Below are positions 1 through 9,198 of a stretch of 64,000 nt of DNA, piece after piece (the first letter of the stretch is position 1; each line of letters begins with the position of its first letter). A model generated the notes under the pieces. That model was not told where the DNA came from and did not search any database. It was given only the letters and a program-made list of their open reading frames with translations. Position numbers and translations under genes: made by a program. The stretch is from positions 1,364,001-1,428,000 of the forward strand of contig NZ_CP169056.1 in the NCBI RefSeq assembly GCF_041890415.1, read 5' to 3'. Source of the DNA: Pseudoxanthomonas koreensis_A (lineage in GTDB: Bacteria > Pseudomonadota > Gammaproteobacteria > Xanthomonadales > Xanthomonadaceae).

Positions 1-2109
1 GTCGGACAGGGCGAGGCGGTTGACCACCACCCGGTCCGCGATGCCGTTGAGTGCGTTGTTGTATTCGAACAAGGCGATGTTCTCGTCGAGCAATTCGAAA
101 GCGTGGACCTGGCAGTCGGCTCCGGTTTTGGCGCAGAACAGCGCGGCGGTGTCCCCGACGAACGCCCCGGCATCGATGATGACGTCACCCGGCCTGACCC
201 GGAAAGTGTCGTTCTGATACTGGTCGTAGAGCACGTCGTGGATGCTCAGCACCCACTCGTAGGTGGCCAGGCGGAAGTCGTATCCTTGCGAGCGCAGGTC
301 CTGCAGGCTGTAGGTGCGACCATCAACCACCACCGGTGCACGCGTTTCCGCGCGGATGCGCCGGACCTCGGCGCGGTAGGCGGCCATCTCGTCCGGATCG
401 ACCAGGTCGATTCCGCCCCATCGCCTGGCGAACCACACCAGGAAGCGTGCACGCTCGGCATCCGGCAGCTTCTCGTACACAAGCGAGGAAATGGTGGCGG
501 CATGGGGGGCATACCGGCGCATCAGTGCCTGCAGGCGCTCCGTGTCAGCACTATCCAGGCAGGCCCCAAGTGTGGCCAGGTCCGACGCAAACAGGGATGG
601 TGCAGGAGCCGGGCCGAACACGGCCTGGACCACCCGTTGCGCTACCTGGCCGTCGTTCAATGCGCAGAAGCGCTCGCGGAAGGCGGCGTAGCGCTGCGCG
701 TACTGTTCCTGCACTTGCGGCAGCGTGGTCAGCAGCCGGACAAGTTCGGCCGTGGTCCGGGCAACCGGGCCGGGAAGGTCGTGATCGACATCCAGGTACA
801 GCCCGCGCACCTGTGTCTCGTACTGCTCCAGGTCGTAGCAATAGAACAGGATGGGGCGGCCGGTGACCGCATAGTCGAAGAAGACCGACGAGTAGTCGGT
901 GACCAGGATGTCGGCGATGGCGCACAGGAGCGAGATGTCGTCCACGCCCGAGACGTCCCGCACGTTGTGGGGCAGGGCGGCTTGGTCAAGTCTGCTGGCG
1001 ACCAGGTGGTGGCCGCGCAACAGGAGGATCTGCCCGGGCGCGAGCGCAGCGGAAACCGCCTGCAGGTCCAGCTGCAGGTCGAGGTCAAAACGCCAGTTGC
1101 CTAGCGGCTTGTGGTCGCGCCAGGTCGGGGCATAGAGGATGAATCGGGCATCTGCGGGCAAGCCAAGCCGGCCTGCCAGAGCGGTGCGGTCCAGGCCTGG
1201 GTCCAGCAACGGGTCGGTCAGCGGATAGCCGGCCTCGAGGGCTTGGCCGTCGTAACGGAAGGCGCGGCGCAGCGTCTGCGTGGAGAACGGATTGGGGCTC
1301 AGCAGGGTGGTCCAACCCTGCGATTCGGCATGGAAACTTTCGCGCGCATCCGCCTCTGGTCCGTCGACCTCGATGTCATACCCCAGCCGCTTGAGTGGCG
1401 TCCCATGCCAGGTCTGGAAGTAACAGGTCTGCGGTTTTCGTCCAGGCACCGGGAAGCGGATGTTGTTCACCCGGTATTTCGCCGTCGCCAGCAGTCGGTA
1501 GTATTCGGCCGACCCCCGGGCTATGCGTTGTGGATTCCCCGGGATCGATTCCCGGCCCGAATAGGCCCACACGCAGCGCAGGTCCGGGCGCATCCGGTGC
1601 AGGGCTTCGTAGATGTAGCGCGGGTTGCCGGCATAGCTTTTGCCCAGGAAGCTTTCGAACAGCACGAGGGTGTCGTCCAACGGCAGTTCCTCAAGCCAGC
1701 GCGGAAATGCGGCGCGGGCATCCTCTGCCTGGACGACTGCCTGGTGCCGCTCCCACGGCCCGGTCAGCAGAACCAATGATCCCAGGCTGTCGCTCAGGTA
1801 CGCCGACAGCCCGCAGTTGCCCATGCGGGCGTTGAAGAAGTGCCGGCCCTGCGTCTCCGCCGGCCGGGGACGCAAGGGGGCCTCCACGCCAGCATCGTCA
1901 ACCAGCAGCACGTCCCAGCGCTGCAATCCCTTGGCATGCAACCCTGCCAGGGGCACATGGGCATTGGCGTTGGTGGAGAAGACGATGTCGACGGTGGCCG
2001 CGCGGTCACGGCGGCGCAGACGCAGGCCGGCAGGGCGCACGCCAGTACAGGGCTGGACCCGGAGGTTGAGGGCGTCGTCGTGCAGCCACAGCTCGATGGC
2101 AGGGTTCAT
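1..2109 (-). CDS. CDP-glycerol glycerophosphotransferase fused to FkbM-type methyltransferase (3' end off window)
   Basis: The frame is open from the ATG at 2109 to base 1, giving 703 codons with no stop, so the C-terminus lies outside the window. Residues about 130-500 carry the TagB/TagF glycerophosphotransferase signatures: QTWHGTPLK (232-240), APTWR (327-331), RGHH (365-368) and TDYSSVFFDYA (404-414). That family moves glycerol phosphate from CDP-glycerol onto a glycan or polymer acceptor at the cytoplasmic membrane. Residues about 580-703 look like the start of an FkbM-type SAM methyltransferase, with DAGAFVGDT (646-654) as the nucleotide-binding loop and an acidic FELLDEN motif after it. 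The start overlaps the stop of the upstream cytidylyltransferase by ATGA, so the pair is probably translationally coupled, and the donor-making enzyme is the immediate neighbour. The acceptor is unknown; flagellin glycan or a capsule is possible. The first domain is certain and the second likely. Confidence 0.88.
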   Translation of the reverse strand, partial: MNPAIELWLHDDALNLRVQPCTGVRPAGLRLRRRDRAATVDIVFSTNANAHVPLAGLHAKGLQRWDVLLVDDAGVEAPLRPRPAETQGRHFFNARMGNCGLSAYLSDSLGSLVLLTGPWERHQAVVQAEDARAAFPRWLEELPLDDTLVLFESFLGKSYAGNPRYIYEALHRMRPDLRCVWAYSGRESIPGNPQRIARGSAEYYRLLATAKYRVNNIRFPVPGRKPQTCYFQTWHGTPLKRLGYDIEVDGPEADARESFHAESQGWTTLLSPNPFSTQTLRRAFRYDGQALEAGYPLTDPLLDPGLDRTALAGRLGLPADARFILYAPTWRDHKPLGNWRFDLDLQLDLQAVSAALAPGQILLLRGHHLVASRLDQAALPHNVRDVSGVDDISLLCAIADILVTDYSSVFFDYAVTGRPILFYCYDLEQYETQVRGLYLDVDHDLPGPVARTTAELVRLLTTLPQVQEQYAQRYAAFRERFCALNDGQVAQRVVQAVFGPAPAPSLFASDLATLGACLDSADTERLQALMRRYAPHAATISSLVYEKLPDAERARFLVWFARRWGGIDLVDPDEMAAYRAEVRRIRAETRAPVVVDGRTYSLQDLRSQGYDFRLATYEWVLSIHDVLYDQYQNDTFRVRPGDVIIDAGAFVGDTAALFCAKTGADCQVHAFELLDENIALFEYNNALNGIADRVVVNRLALSD

Positions 2110-2531
2110 CGCAGAGTGTGCCCCTGCATCGGTGTTGACGTGCCGGTGCGCCGGATCTCCTCCTTCAGCGCAGTGGTGGAGACGTCCTCTGTCCGCGGAA
2201 GGTAGCGCACCTGGCAGTACTGGCCAAAGTGGTCGAAGTGGCCGGTCCAGTCCGAACCCATCACCAGCAGGTCGGCCCCCAGCCGCTGGATGTCGGCGGC
2301 CTTCTGCTCCCAGGTGTCCTCCGGGAATACGTCATCGACATAGCGGATAGCGCGCAGCACCGTTTCCCGGTCGGCATAGCACTGGGTGGCCTGCTTCTTC
2401 TTGAGCGCGTTGAATGCGTCGCTGGAAAGGCCCACTACCAGGCGGTCACCCAGCGCCCGCGCCCGGCGCAGCAGGTTCACATGCCCGACATGGAGCAAGT
2501 CGAAGGTGCCGTAGGTCAAGATGAGCGTCAT
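2106..2531 (-). CDS. tagD: glycerol-3-phosphate cytidylyltransferase (TagD type)
   Basis: This 141-residue protein has the usual length for TagD/GCT enzymes, which make CDP-glycerol from CTP and glycerol-3-phosphate. The nucleotidyltransferase signature GTFDLLHVGHVNLL is at residues 8-21, RYVDDVF and EDTWEQK follow near residue 65, and the C-terminal RTEDVSTTALK contains the ST-rich segment typical of cytidylyltransferases. It lies 44 bp after the sulfotransferase and overlaps the glycerophosphotransferase start by 4 bases, so substrate supply and transfer are encoded together. Related nucleotidyltransferases such as the RfaE C-terminal domain share the first motif, but the neighbouring TagF-like gene supports CDP-glycerol as the product. 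Confidence 0.88.
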   Translation of the reverse strand: MTLILTYGTFDLLHVGHVNLLRRARALGDRLVVGLSSDAFNALKKKQATQCYADRETVLRAIRYVDDVFPEDTWEQKAADIQRLGADLLVMGSDWTGHFDHFGQYCQVRYLPRTEDVSTTALKEEIRRTGTSTPMQGHTLR

Positions 2532-2575
2532 GGGTTGTCCCTGGGCTGCAATGGCTCATGCACGATGCGTGCCCA

Positions 2576-3502
2576 TCAGCCGATATGCCGGTGCAGTTCA
2601 GCGGGATCTATCAGGTCTGTGGAGACCCCCCGGCTGGAGAGTAGGTCCAGCGTGTGTTCCAGGTCATAGGCGAACATGCTGCGGAGCGGGTCGAAAGCGT
2701 GGTCGGAAAAATCCGGCTCCGGCTCGTCGAACTCCAGGTCGCTGAGCGTGAAACGGGAATCAAGGGGTGGCCCCGCGCTGGCGCCGCCAGCCAGGCGCAC
2801 GGCCATTGCCGCGCGGCGGTCCGGGTCGGAAAGGCTGTGGGTGGTCAGGACCACGACATCCTCGGGCTGGTAGCGGTCCAGCAGCATCCGCAGGCCGTGG
2901 TAGTAGAAGCTGAAGCGCAGGACGGGCTGGTGGGGAAAGACCTGGCGTGACTGGAAGAAGGCGGTCTCGTAGGCCAGCCGCTGCAGGAAGCTACCTTCAA
3001 GCAGGCGGCTGGTCTCTGCGTCGAAATGCGCTTCCACATGATGTGCCGATGCGCGGGGCACGCTGTGCAGTACTGCTTCCTTGCGCTGGCGATGCCACTC
3101 GTCCGGGGCGTCCGGGGGCGTAGCGCCCGCAACCTGGTGCAGGCGCTCTATGAACTGACTCGCGCCGTCTGCCCGCCTCGCAAGCAGCTTCTTCATCCGG
3201 TAGTCGCTCCACGCCCTTTCGAACGGGTTGCGAAGACACAATGCGACCCTGGTGTGGTGTTCCGGCAGGCGCGACACCACCCGCTGGTTGTCGAAATAGC
3301 CGGGCGTCGCGTCCAGCAACGGGGACTGGCCGGGCAGGGGCGGTGCAGGTGGATGGAAGTTGGACGCGGTCCGCAGGTAGGTGCCGGGCTCCTTGACGCC
3401 GGGGATCGCATAGGTGGCCAGGCCATTGCTCACCAGCCATCCAGCCAGGGCGGTGGTACCGGCTTTGGCTACGCCGATGATGAAAATGTAGTGGGGCGTC
3501 AC
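2576..3502 (-). CDS. PAPS-dependent sulfotransferase family protein
   Basis: The chosen start is the GTG at 3502, preceded at seven bases by GGAG; this gives 308 residues beginning just before the cofactor loop. IFIIGVAKAGTTAL (about residues 5-18) is the 5'-phosphosulfate-binding loop, and LRNPFERAWSDYRM (about 86-99) is the 3'-phosphate-binding motif of cytosolic-type sulfotransferases. The family transfers sulfate from PAPS to a hydroxyl or amine of a sugar, lipid or protein tyrosine; the acceptor cannot be read from sequence. The open frame extends upstream, but that part overlaps the end of fleQ and looks non-coding. It sits between fleQ and the CDP-glycerol genes on one strand, which suggests a role in modifying a flagellar or cell-surface glycan. 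Confidence 0.8.
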   Translation of the reverse strand: MTPHYIFIIGVAKAGTTALAGWLVSNGLATYAIPGVKEPGTYLRTASNFHPPAPPLPGQSPLLDATPGYFDNQRVVSRLPEHHTRVALCLRNPFERAWSDYRMKKLLARRADGASQFIERLHQVAGATPPDAPDEWHRQRKEAVLHSVPRASAHHVEAHFDAETSRLLEGSFLQRLAYETAFFQSRQVFPHQPVLRFSFYYHGLRMLLDRYQPEDVVVLTTHSLSDPDRRAAMAVRLAGGASAGPPLDSRFTLSDLEFDEPEPDFSDHAFDPLRSMFAYDLEHTLDLLSSRGVSTDLIDPAELHRHIG

Positions 3503-3533
3503 GGTCGTTCTCCGCAGGCAGCCATTACCGGCA

Positions 3534-5014
<1,481 letters not shown>

Positions 5015-5018
<4 letters not shown>

Positions 5019-5395
5019 GCTGCTCCCTGTTGCGCCAACTGCTCCAGGATCGGCATCACTTCCTGCAGGTAGGACAGCTTGCTGACGAAGTTGTCGGCGC
5101 CGGCGCGCATGGCGTGCTCGCGGTGCTCGGCATCGTCGAAGTGGCTGGCGATCACGATGTACGGGGGCTCGTCCTGGGTCTTGATCAGGCGGGTGGCCTG
5201 CAGGCCGCCCATCTCGGGCATGGCCAGGTCCATCAGTACCACGTCCGGGCGCAACGCCTCGGAGCGTTCGATTGCCTCCAGCCCGTTGCCTGCGGTGCCC
5301 GCCACCTCCAGCCAGTCCACCTTGCGGAAGTGGCGCATGGCGGCGTTGATGAAGCCATCGTGGTCGTCAACCAGCAGAACGCGGATGTTGCGCAT
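5015..5395 (-). CDS. stand-alone receiver (CheY-like) protein between rpoN and fleQ
   Basis: A 126-residue single receiver domain with no output domain. The acidic pair is in LLVDDHDG near residue 10, the phosphoacceptor Asp is in VLMDLAMPEMGG (about residue 57), and a Lys follows in NFVSKLSYL. It lies between rpoN and fleQ, and its stop overlaps the fleQ start by 4 bases, so the two are probably co-translated. Receivers at this position occur in Xanthomonas flagellar clusters. It might act on FleQ, RpoN or an unlinked kinase; nothing in the window identifies its partner. It is not the chemotaxis CheY by context, since no cheA or cheZ is nearby. Confidence 0.85.
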
Positions 5396-5410
5396 GGGGG
5401 CGTTTCCAGG

Positions 5411-6841
5411 TCAGCCGGCGCGGACCAGCGCCGGGGCAGGAGAAGCGGCACCCCGGCGGCGCTCGCGGGCCGGGGCGATGGACAGCTGCTCACGATACTT
5501 GGCAACGGTCCGGCGCGCGATGTTCACGCCCTGGCGGGCGAGCAGGGCGGCAATGGCCTCGTCGGCCAGCGGCCGGGCCGCCGGCTCGGCCTCGATCAGG
5601 CGCCGGACCATGGCCTTGACCGCCGCGCCGGACACGCTGGCCCCTTCCAGGCGCACGGCAAAGAAGTGCTTCAGCTCGAAGGTGCCGCGCGGGGTCTGCA
5701 CGTACTTGCCGCTGGTGATGCGCGAAACGGTGGATTCGTGCATGCCGATGGCGTCGGCCACTTCCTTCAGGGTCAGCGGGGCCATGGCTTCCTCGCCCTG
5801 CTCCAGGAACGCGGCCTGGCGCTCGACGATGACCTTGGTCGTGCGCAGCAGGGTGTCGTAGCGCATCGACAGCCCGCGGGTCAGCCAGCGCGCTTCCTGC
5901 AGCAGCTCGCGCAGGCGCCCGGCACCCTCGCTGTCGCCCGCCTGGGACAGGGCGCGCTCGTAGGTGGCGTTGATGTTGAGTTTCGGCGCCGTGACCGGGT
6001 TCAGCGCCACCCGCCACTGGCCGCCGCCGTGCCACACCACCACGTCGGGGACGACATAGCCGGCATCGGCCGGGTCGGCCTCGACCTGGGCCGGGTGCGG
6101 CTGCAGGGACAGGATCAGGCGCACGGCCTCGGCCACGTCCGGGGCCTCGGCCTGCAGTGTGCGGGCAATGGCGGCATGGTCATGGGCGGCCAGTTCGGCC
6201 AGGCACTGGTCGAGGATGCGGGTGGCCAGGGTGCGGCCGGCACAAGGCGAGGGCAGGGCGGCAAGCTGGGCGCGCAGGCACTCACCGGCGTCACGCGCGG
6301 CCAGGCCTGCGGGGTCGCCGTGCAGCAGGCGCTGGCGGATGGCCTCGACCCGCTCGGCAACGACATCGAAGCGGGCCACGGCGCGCAGCAGCAGCGCCTG
6401 GTGGTCTCCATCCAGGTAGCCGGCGTCGTCGCAATGCTCCAGCCAGAATTGCGCGATCTCCAGCTCGCCGACGTCCAGCTCCAGGGCCAGCTGCTGCAGG
6501 GTGCGCACGAACGGGTCGGTGGAACCCGGTTCGGCGATGCGCTGCATGCGGTCTTCGCCTTCGCCGCTCCAGCCGGCACCCGGCACGTCCCACATGGATG
6601 GCTCGGGCAGTTCGTCGAAGGCGGCCGTTTCCAGCGCGGTGGCGTCGGCGGCATCGCGCGCGTCGTCGTCCCGGGACGACTCGGCTTCCTCCTCCAGTTC
6701 GAGCATGGGGTTCTGCTCGAGCACCCGGGTCACCTCCATCTGCAACTGCTGGGCGTTCAACTGCAGCAGGCGGATCGACTGCAGCAACTGCGGGGTCAGG
6801 TGCAGTTGCTGGGACATCTGGACGGACGTGGTGGCCTTCAT
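5411..6841 (-). CDS. rpoN: RNA polymerase sigma-54 factor
   Basis: The start is taken at the ATG at 6841, because GGGGGAAG lies five bases upstream and the protein then begins with the family's region I; this gives 476 residues. Region I is seen in SQQLHLTPQLLQSIRLLQLN (about 10-29), followed by an acidic region II, the core-binding region with LQPHPAQVEADPADAGYVVPD, a helix-turn-helix (EVADAIGMHESTVSRITSGKY), and the RpoN box ARRTVAKYREQL near residue 440. It directs transcription from -24/-12 promoters with FleQ as activator. Xanthomonads usually carry two rpoN copies, and the one beside fleQ is commonly called rpoN2; whether a second exists here cannot be seen. A perfect palindrome lies 100 bp upstream of the start. 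Confidence 0.95.
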   Translation of the reverse strand: MKATTSVQMSQQLHLTPQLLQSIRLLQLNAQQLQMEVTRVLEQNPMLELEEEAESSRDDDARDAADATALETAAFDELPEPSMWDVPGAGWSGEGEDRMQRIAEPGSTDPFVRTLQQLALELDVGELEIAQFWLEHCDDAGYLDGDHQALLLRAVARFDVVAERVEAIRQRLLHGDPAGLAARDAGECLRAQLAALPSPCAGRTLATRILDQCLAELAAHDHAAIARTLQAEAPDVAEAVRLILSLQPHPAQVEADPADAGYVVPDVVVWHGGGQWRVALNPVTAPKLNINATYERALSQAGDSEGAGRLRELLQEARWLTRGLSMRYDTLLRTTKVIVERQAAFLEQGEEAMAPLTLKEVADAIGMHESTVSRITSGKYVQTPRGTFELKHFFAVRLEGASVSGAAVKAMVRRLIEAEPAARPLADEAIAALLARQGVNIARRTVAKYREQLSIAPARERRRGAASPAPALVRAG

Positions 6842-6940
6842 CGCGACTTCCCCCGCGCCAGGACGCCGGCGCTGTGAAGCCATCGTGAACCCCCGGCGCC
6901 GGAAACTGAATCGGGGCTTACCCGAGTCGGGTCATTGTTT

Positions 6941-6959
6941 CCCCTACACCGTGTAGGGG
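6941..6959. promoter_or_regulatory. 9-bp palindrome upstream of rpoN, putative operator
   Basis: CCCCTACAC-C-GTGTAGGGG is a perfect 9-bp inverted repeat around a single base, 100 bp before the rpoN start and 75 bp after the end of the NarL-type regulator gene. Its short symmetric form suits a dimeric regulator such as the adjacent LuxR/NarL-type protein. It is too short, and lacks a T-run, for a good terminator. The binding protein is an inference. Confidence 0.5.
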
Positions 6960-7033
6960 TTTGCCTTACATGAAAAACGACGCCTGGATGCGTGGTGCTG
7001 GAAACCCGGCAGGCTGATGCCCGGCCGGCGTCC

Positions 7034-7675
7034 TCAGCCCAGTTCCTGTTCGTGCTTGACCGCCAGCAGCACCAGCTCGCTGGCACGGCGGCACCCCAGT
7101 GCCTCCATCATCCGCGCACGGTGGGTTTCCACCGTCTTGACGCTGATCCCGAGGTCGGCGGCGATCTCCTTGCTGCTCAAGCCGCGTCCGATATGGGCCA
7201 GGATCTCGCGCTGGCGCGGCGGCAGGGCGGCCACGCCTTCGGGCTTGGCTGCGCGGTTGCGGCCGAGCAGCGGGGCAATCATGCGCGCGGAGATGCGCGG
7301 GCTCAGGAATACCTCGCCGGCGGCGGCCGAGCGCAGGGCCAGTTCCAGTTCCAGCGGCGCGGCGTCCTTGACCACGAAGCCGGCGGCGCCGCGGTCCAGG
7401 GCGTCGCGCACGTGCTGCGGGTCGTCGTACATGGACATCATCACCACCCGGATGCCGGGCGCCTGCTCGAGGATGCCGCTCAGTGCCTCCAGGCCGGTGC
7501 GGCCGGGCAGGGACAGGTCCAGCAGGACCAGGTCGGGACGGTGGATGGCGGCCAGGTCGATTGCCTGGTCGGCGGTGCTGGCTTCGGCCACGACGTCGAC
7601 GTCGGCGAAGGTCTGCAGCAGGCGGCTCAGGCCAGCGCGGACCAGAGTGTGGTCGTCAACGATCAGGACTCGCAC
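7034..7675 (-). CDS. NarL/FixJ-family response regulator
   Basis: A 213-residue two-domain regulator. The receiver (1-120) shows VDDHTLVRAGL, phosphoacceptor Asp in LVLLDLSLPGRTG and Lys in GFVVKDAAP. The C-terminal GerE/LuxR helix-turn-helix has LPPRQREILAHIGRGLSSKEIAADLGIS (written here as the segment near residues 150-177) followed by VKTVETHRARMM. It should bind DNA as a phosphorylated dimer. The gene lies between the PilZ-like gene and rpoN, all on one strand. Its partner may be a HisKA_3-type kinase such as the one at 28866-30959, but that kinase is 21 kb away and the link is only by family. The palindrome 75 bp downstream is a candidate binding site. Confidence 0.88.
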   Translation of the reverse strand: MRVLIVDDHTLVRAGLSRLLQTFADVDVVAEASTADQAIDLAAIHRPDLVLLDLSLPGRTGLEALSGILEQAPGIRVVMMSMYDDPQHVRDALDRGAAGFVVKDAAPLELELALRSAAAGEVFLSPRISARMIAPLLGRNRAAKPEGVAALPPRQREILAHIGRGLSSKEIAADLGISVKTVETHRARMMEALGCRRASELVLLAVKHEQELG

Positions 7676-7802
7676 GGATGGCCAATTCGCTCCCGTATTC
7701 CAGGAATCACCTTAGCCGATCGCGGCGGCGGCGGGAAAGCGCGGCGGGAATACCCGTGCGTATGTGCCCTCGCAGGCGCCGCTGTTGCCGGTGATCCGGC
7801 TC

Positions 7803-8387
7803 CTAGCGCCGGCGCGCGTCGGCGATCTGGCGGCGGTGCATGCGGAACAGGTGGCGGTTCATGGCTTCTTCCAGGCCCGGCGGGAAGGCCGGGAAGCGCA
7901 GCCACAGCACCAGGCCGTTGGCATCCTCGGCCGTGGCCGCCACGCTGGCGGGCAGTTCCAGATCGTCCGGCAGCCACTCCGAGGGTTGCAGCCGCAGCAG
8001 GCCTTGCGCTTCCTGGGCGGGCACCGTGGTCCCCGGCTCCAGGTGCAGGCGCAAGCCCCGGGCCGACCAGCGCAGGGTGCGCATCGGCAGGGCGTCCATC
8101 GATTGCCGGGTCAGGCGGCCCAGCAGCACCAGCATCAGGTCGAGCTTGGCATCCATGCGCTGGACCAGCATGGGCAGTTGTTCGCCGCGCTTTTCCTCGC
8201 CGCTATCCTCGCCACGCAGGTCTTCGACCTGGGCCAGCCCCAGCAGCAGCGCCTCGGCCTGCGGCAGCCGTCCGGGGCGGGTGAGGCCGACGCTGAAGTC
8301 GGCCGGGAGCACCGCGTCGCAGCTGAGGGTCTCGGCAAACAGGCCGGCCTCGGCAGCCTGCGCCGCCTGGGGCCAGCCCGTGTTCAT
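7803..8387 (-). CDS. PilZ-domain-like protein in the flagellar cluster
   Basis: The ATG at 8387 overlaps the stop of the preceding fliT-like gene by ATGA and gives 194 residues. The upstream extension of the frame is a shadow of that gene. The C-terminal half has the beta-barrel pattern and basic tail (HRRQIADARRR) seen in PilZ proteins of xanthomonad fliS-linked genes. The usual c-di-GMP motifs are poor: the DxSxxG box reads RWSARG and no clean RxxxR is present. It may therefore be a non-binding, protein-contact type. Assignment rests on position after fliS/fliT and overall character rather than on catalytic residues. It probably affects flagellar or surface behaviour; the partner is unknown. 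Confidence 0.65.
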   Translation of the reverse strand: MNTGWPQAAQAAEAGLFAETLSCDAVLPADFSVGLTRPGRLPQAEALLLGLAQVEDLRGEDSGEEKRGEQLPMLVQRMDAKLDLMLVLLGRLTRQSMDALPMRTLRWSARGLRLHLEPGTTVPAQEAQGLLRLQPSEWLPDDLELPASVAATAEDANGLVLWLRFPAFPPGLEEAMNRHLFRMHRRQIADARRR

Positions 8388-8686
8388 TGCGCGCTCTCGC
8401 GATAGCTGCGGCTGGCCTGGCCAGACTGGCGCAGCCCGCGCAGGGCGGTAGCCGCCGCTTCGCGCGCGTTCGCCATCTCGCCGTACAACTGGTGCTGCAA
8501 CTGCAGCAGTTCCTGCAGTGCCTGCAGGGGCGCCTGCAGGCCCACGGTGTCGATGTACTCGCGCAGGCGGCGGTCGTGGTGCGCCAGCACGTCGCCGGCG
8601 CGGGCGAAGTCCTCGGTATCGAGCGCGGTACGCAGGCTGGCAAGATCCTGGCGCAGCCCTTCGAGGGTGGCGTGCCCGGTGGTCAC
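8384..8686 (-). CDS. small helical FliT-like chaperone candidate
   Basis: The frame between fliS and the PilZ-like gene begins best at the GTG at 8686, which overlaps the fliS stop (GTGA); its own stop overlaps the next start (ATGA). This gives 100 residues, rich in Leu, Gln and Glu, with heptad-like helices around LQALQELLQLQHQLYGEM. The position directly after fliS, the size and the helical make-up fit FliT-type export chaperones, which bind FliD, but sequence identity to classical FliT is not obvious to me. A coiled-coil accessory protein of other function is the alternative. Confidence 0.6.
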   Translation of the reverse strand: MTTGHATLEGLRQDLASLRTALDTEDFARAGDVLAHHDRRLREYIDTVGLQAPLQALQELLQLQHQLYGEMANAREAAATALRGLRQSGQASRSYRESAQ

Positions 8687-9111
8687 GGCGCGGTTTCCAG
8701 CGTGGCCGGCGCATGCTGGCGCTGGCCGGCGGGGATCGCGTTCCAGGCGGCGTCGATCTCGCCAAGCAGGCTCAACGCCTCGTCCAGCGCTGCATGGTCG
8801 TTGTGCAGGTTGGCCTCGGTCAGGCGCTGGACCAGGTAGTCGTACAGCGAGGAAAGATTGCCCGCCAGGTCGCCGCCGGCCTCGTGGTCGAGCGAGCCAT
8901 TGAGGTGGCCGATGATCGCGCAGGCTTCGCCGATGGCCTTGCCCTTGCGTGCCAGGTCGCCGTTGTCCAGGCAGGCCTTGGCCAGGCGGATCCGCTCGCA
9001 CGCACCCGACAGCAGCAGCGCGACCAGCTTGTGTGGATCAGCGTCCATGACGTTGCCGGACACTTCGAGTTTGCGGTACTGCTCGGCGTATCGGCGGCTG
9101 GACCCAAGCAT
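8683..9111 (-). CDS. fliS: flagellin export chaperone FliS
   Basis: This 142-residue protein is the right length for FliS and carries its hallmarks: an N-terminal RRYAEQYRKLEV segment, DPHKLVALLLSGACERIRLAK, and a central KGKAIGEACAIIGHLNGSLD helix. FliS holds the disordered C-terminus of flagellin in the cytoplasm and hands it to the export gate. It follows fliD by 87 bp on the same strand and overlaps the fliT-like gene. The last 20 residues are alanine/proline-rich and probably unstructured. The fliD-fliS-fliT order matches other gammaproteobacteria. Confidence 0.93.
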   Translation of the reverse strand: MLGSSRRYAEQYRKLEVSGNVMDADPHKLVALLLSGACERIRLAKACLDNGDLARKGKAIGEACAIIGHLNGSLDHEAGGDLAGNLSSLYDYLVQRLTEANLHNDHAALDEALSLLGEIDAAWNAIPAGQRQHAPATLETAP

Positions 9112-9198
9112 GGTGTTCTCCTGCGAACGGATGTGCCGGACGGGTGTGGGGGCGCCCGGAAGGCTGTGATCAGGTTATCGGCGCGGCCGGCCTATCCT

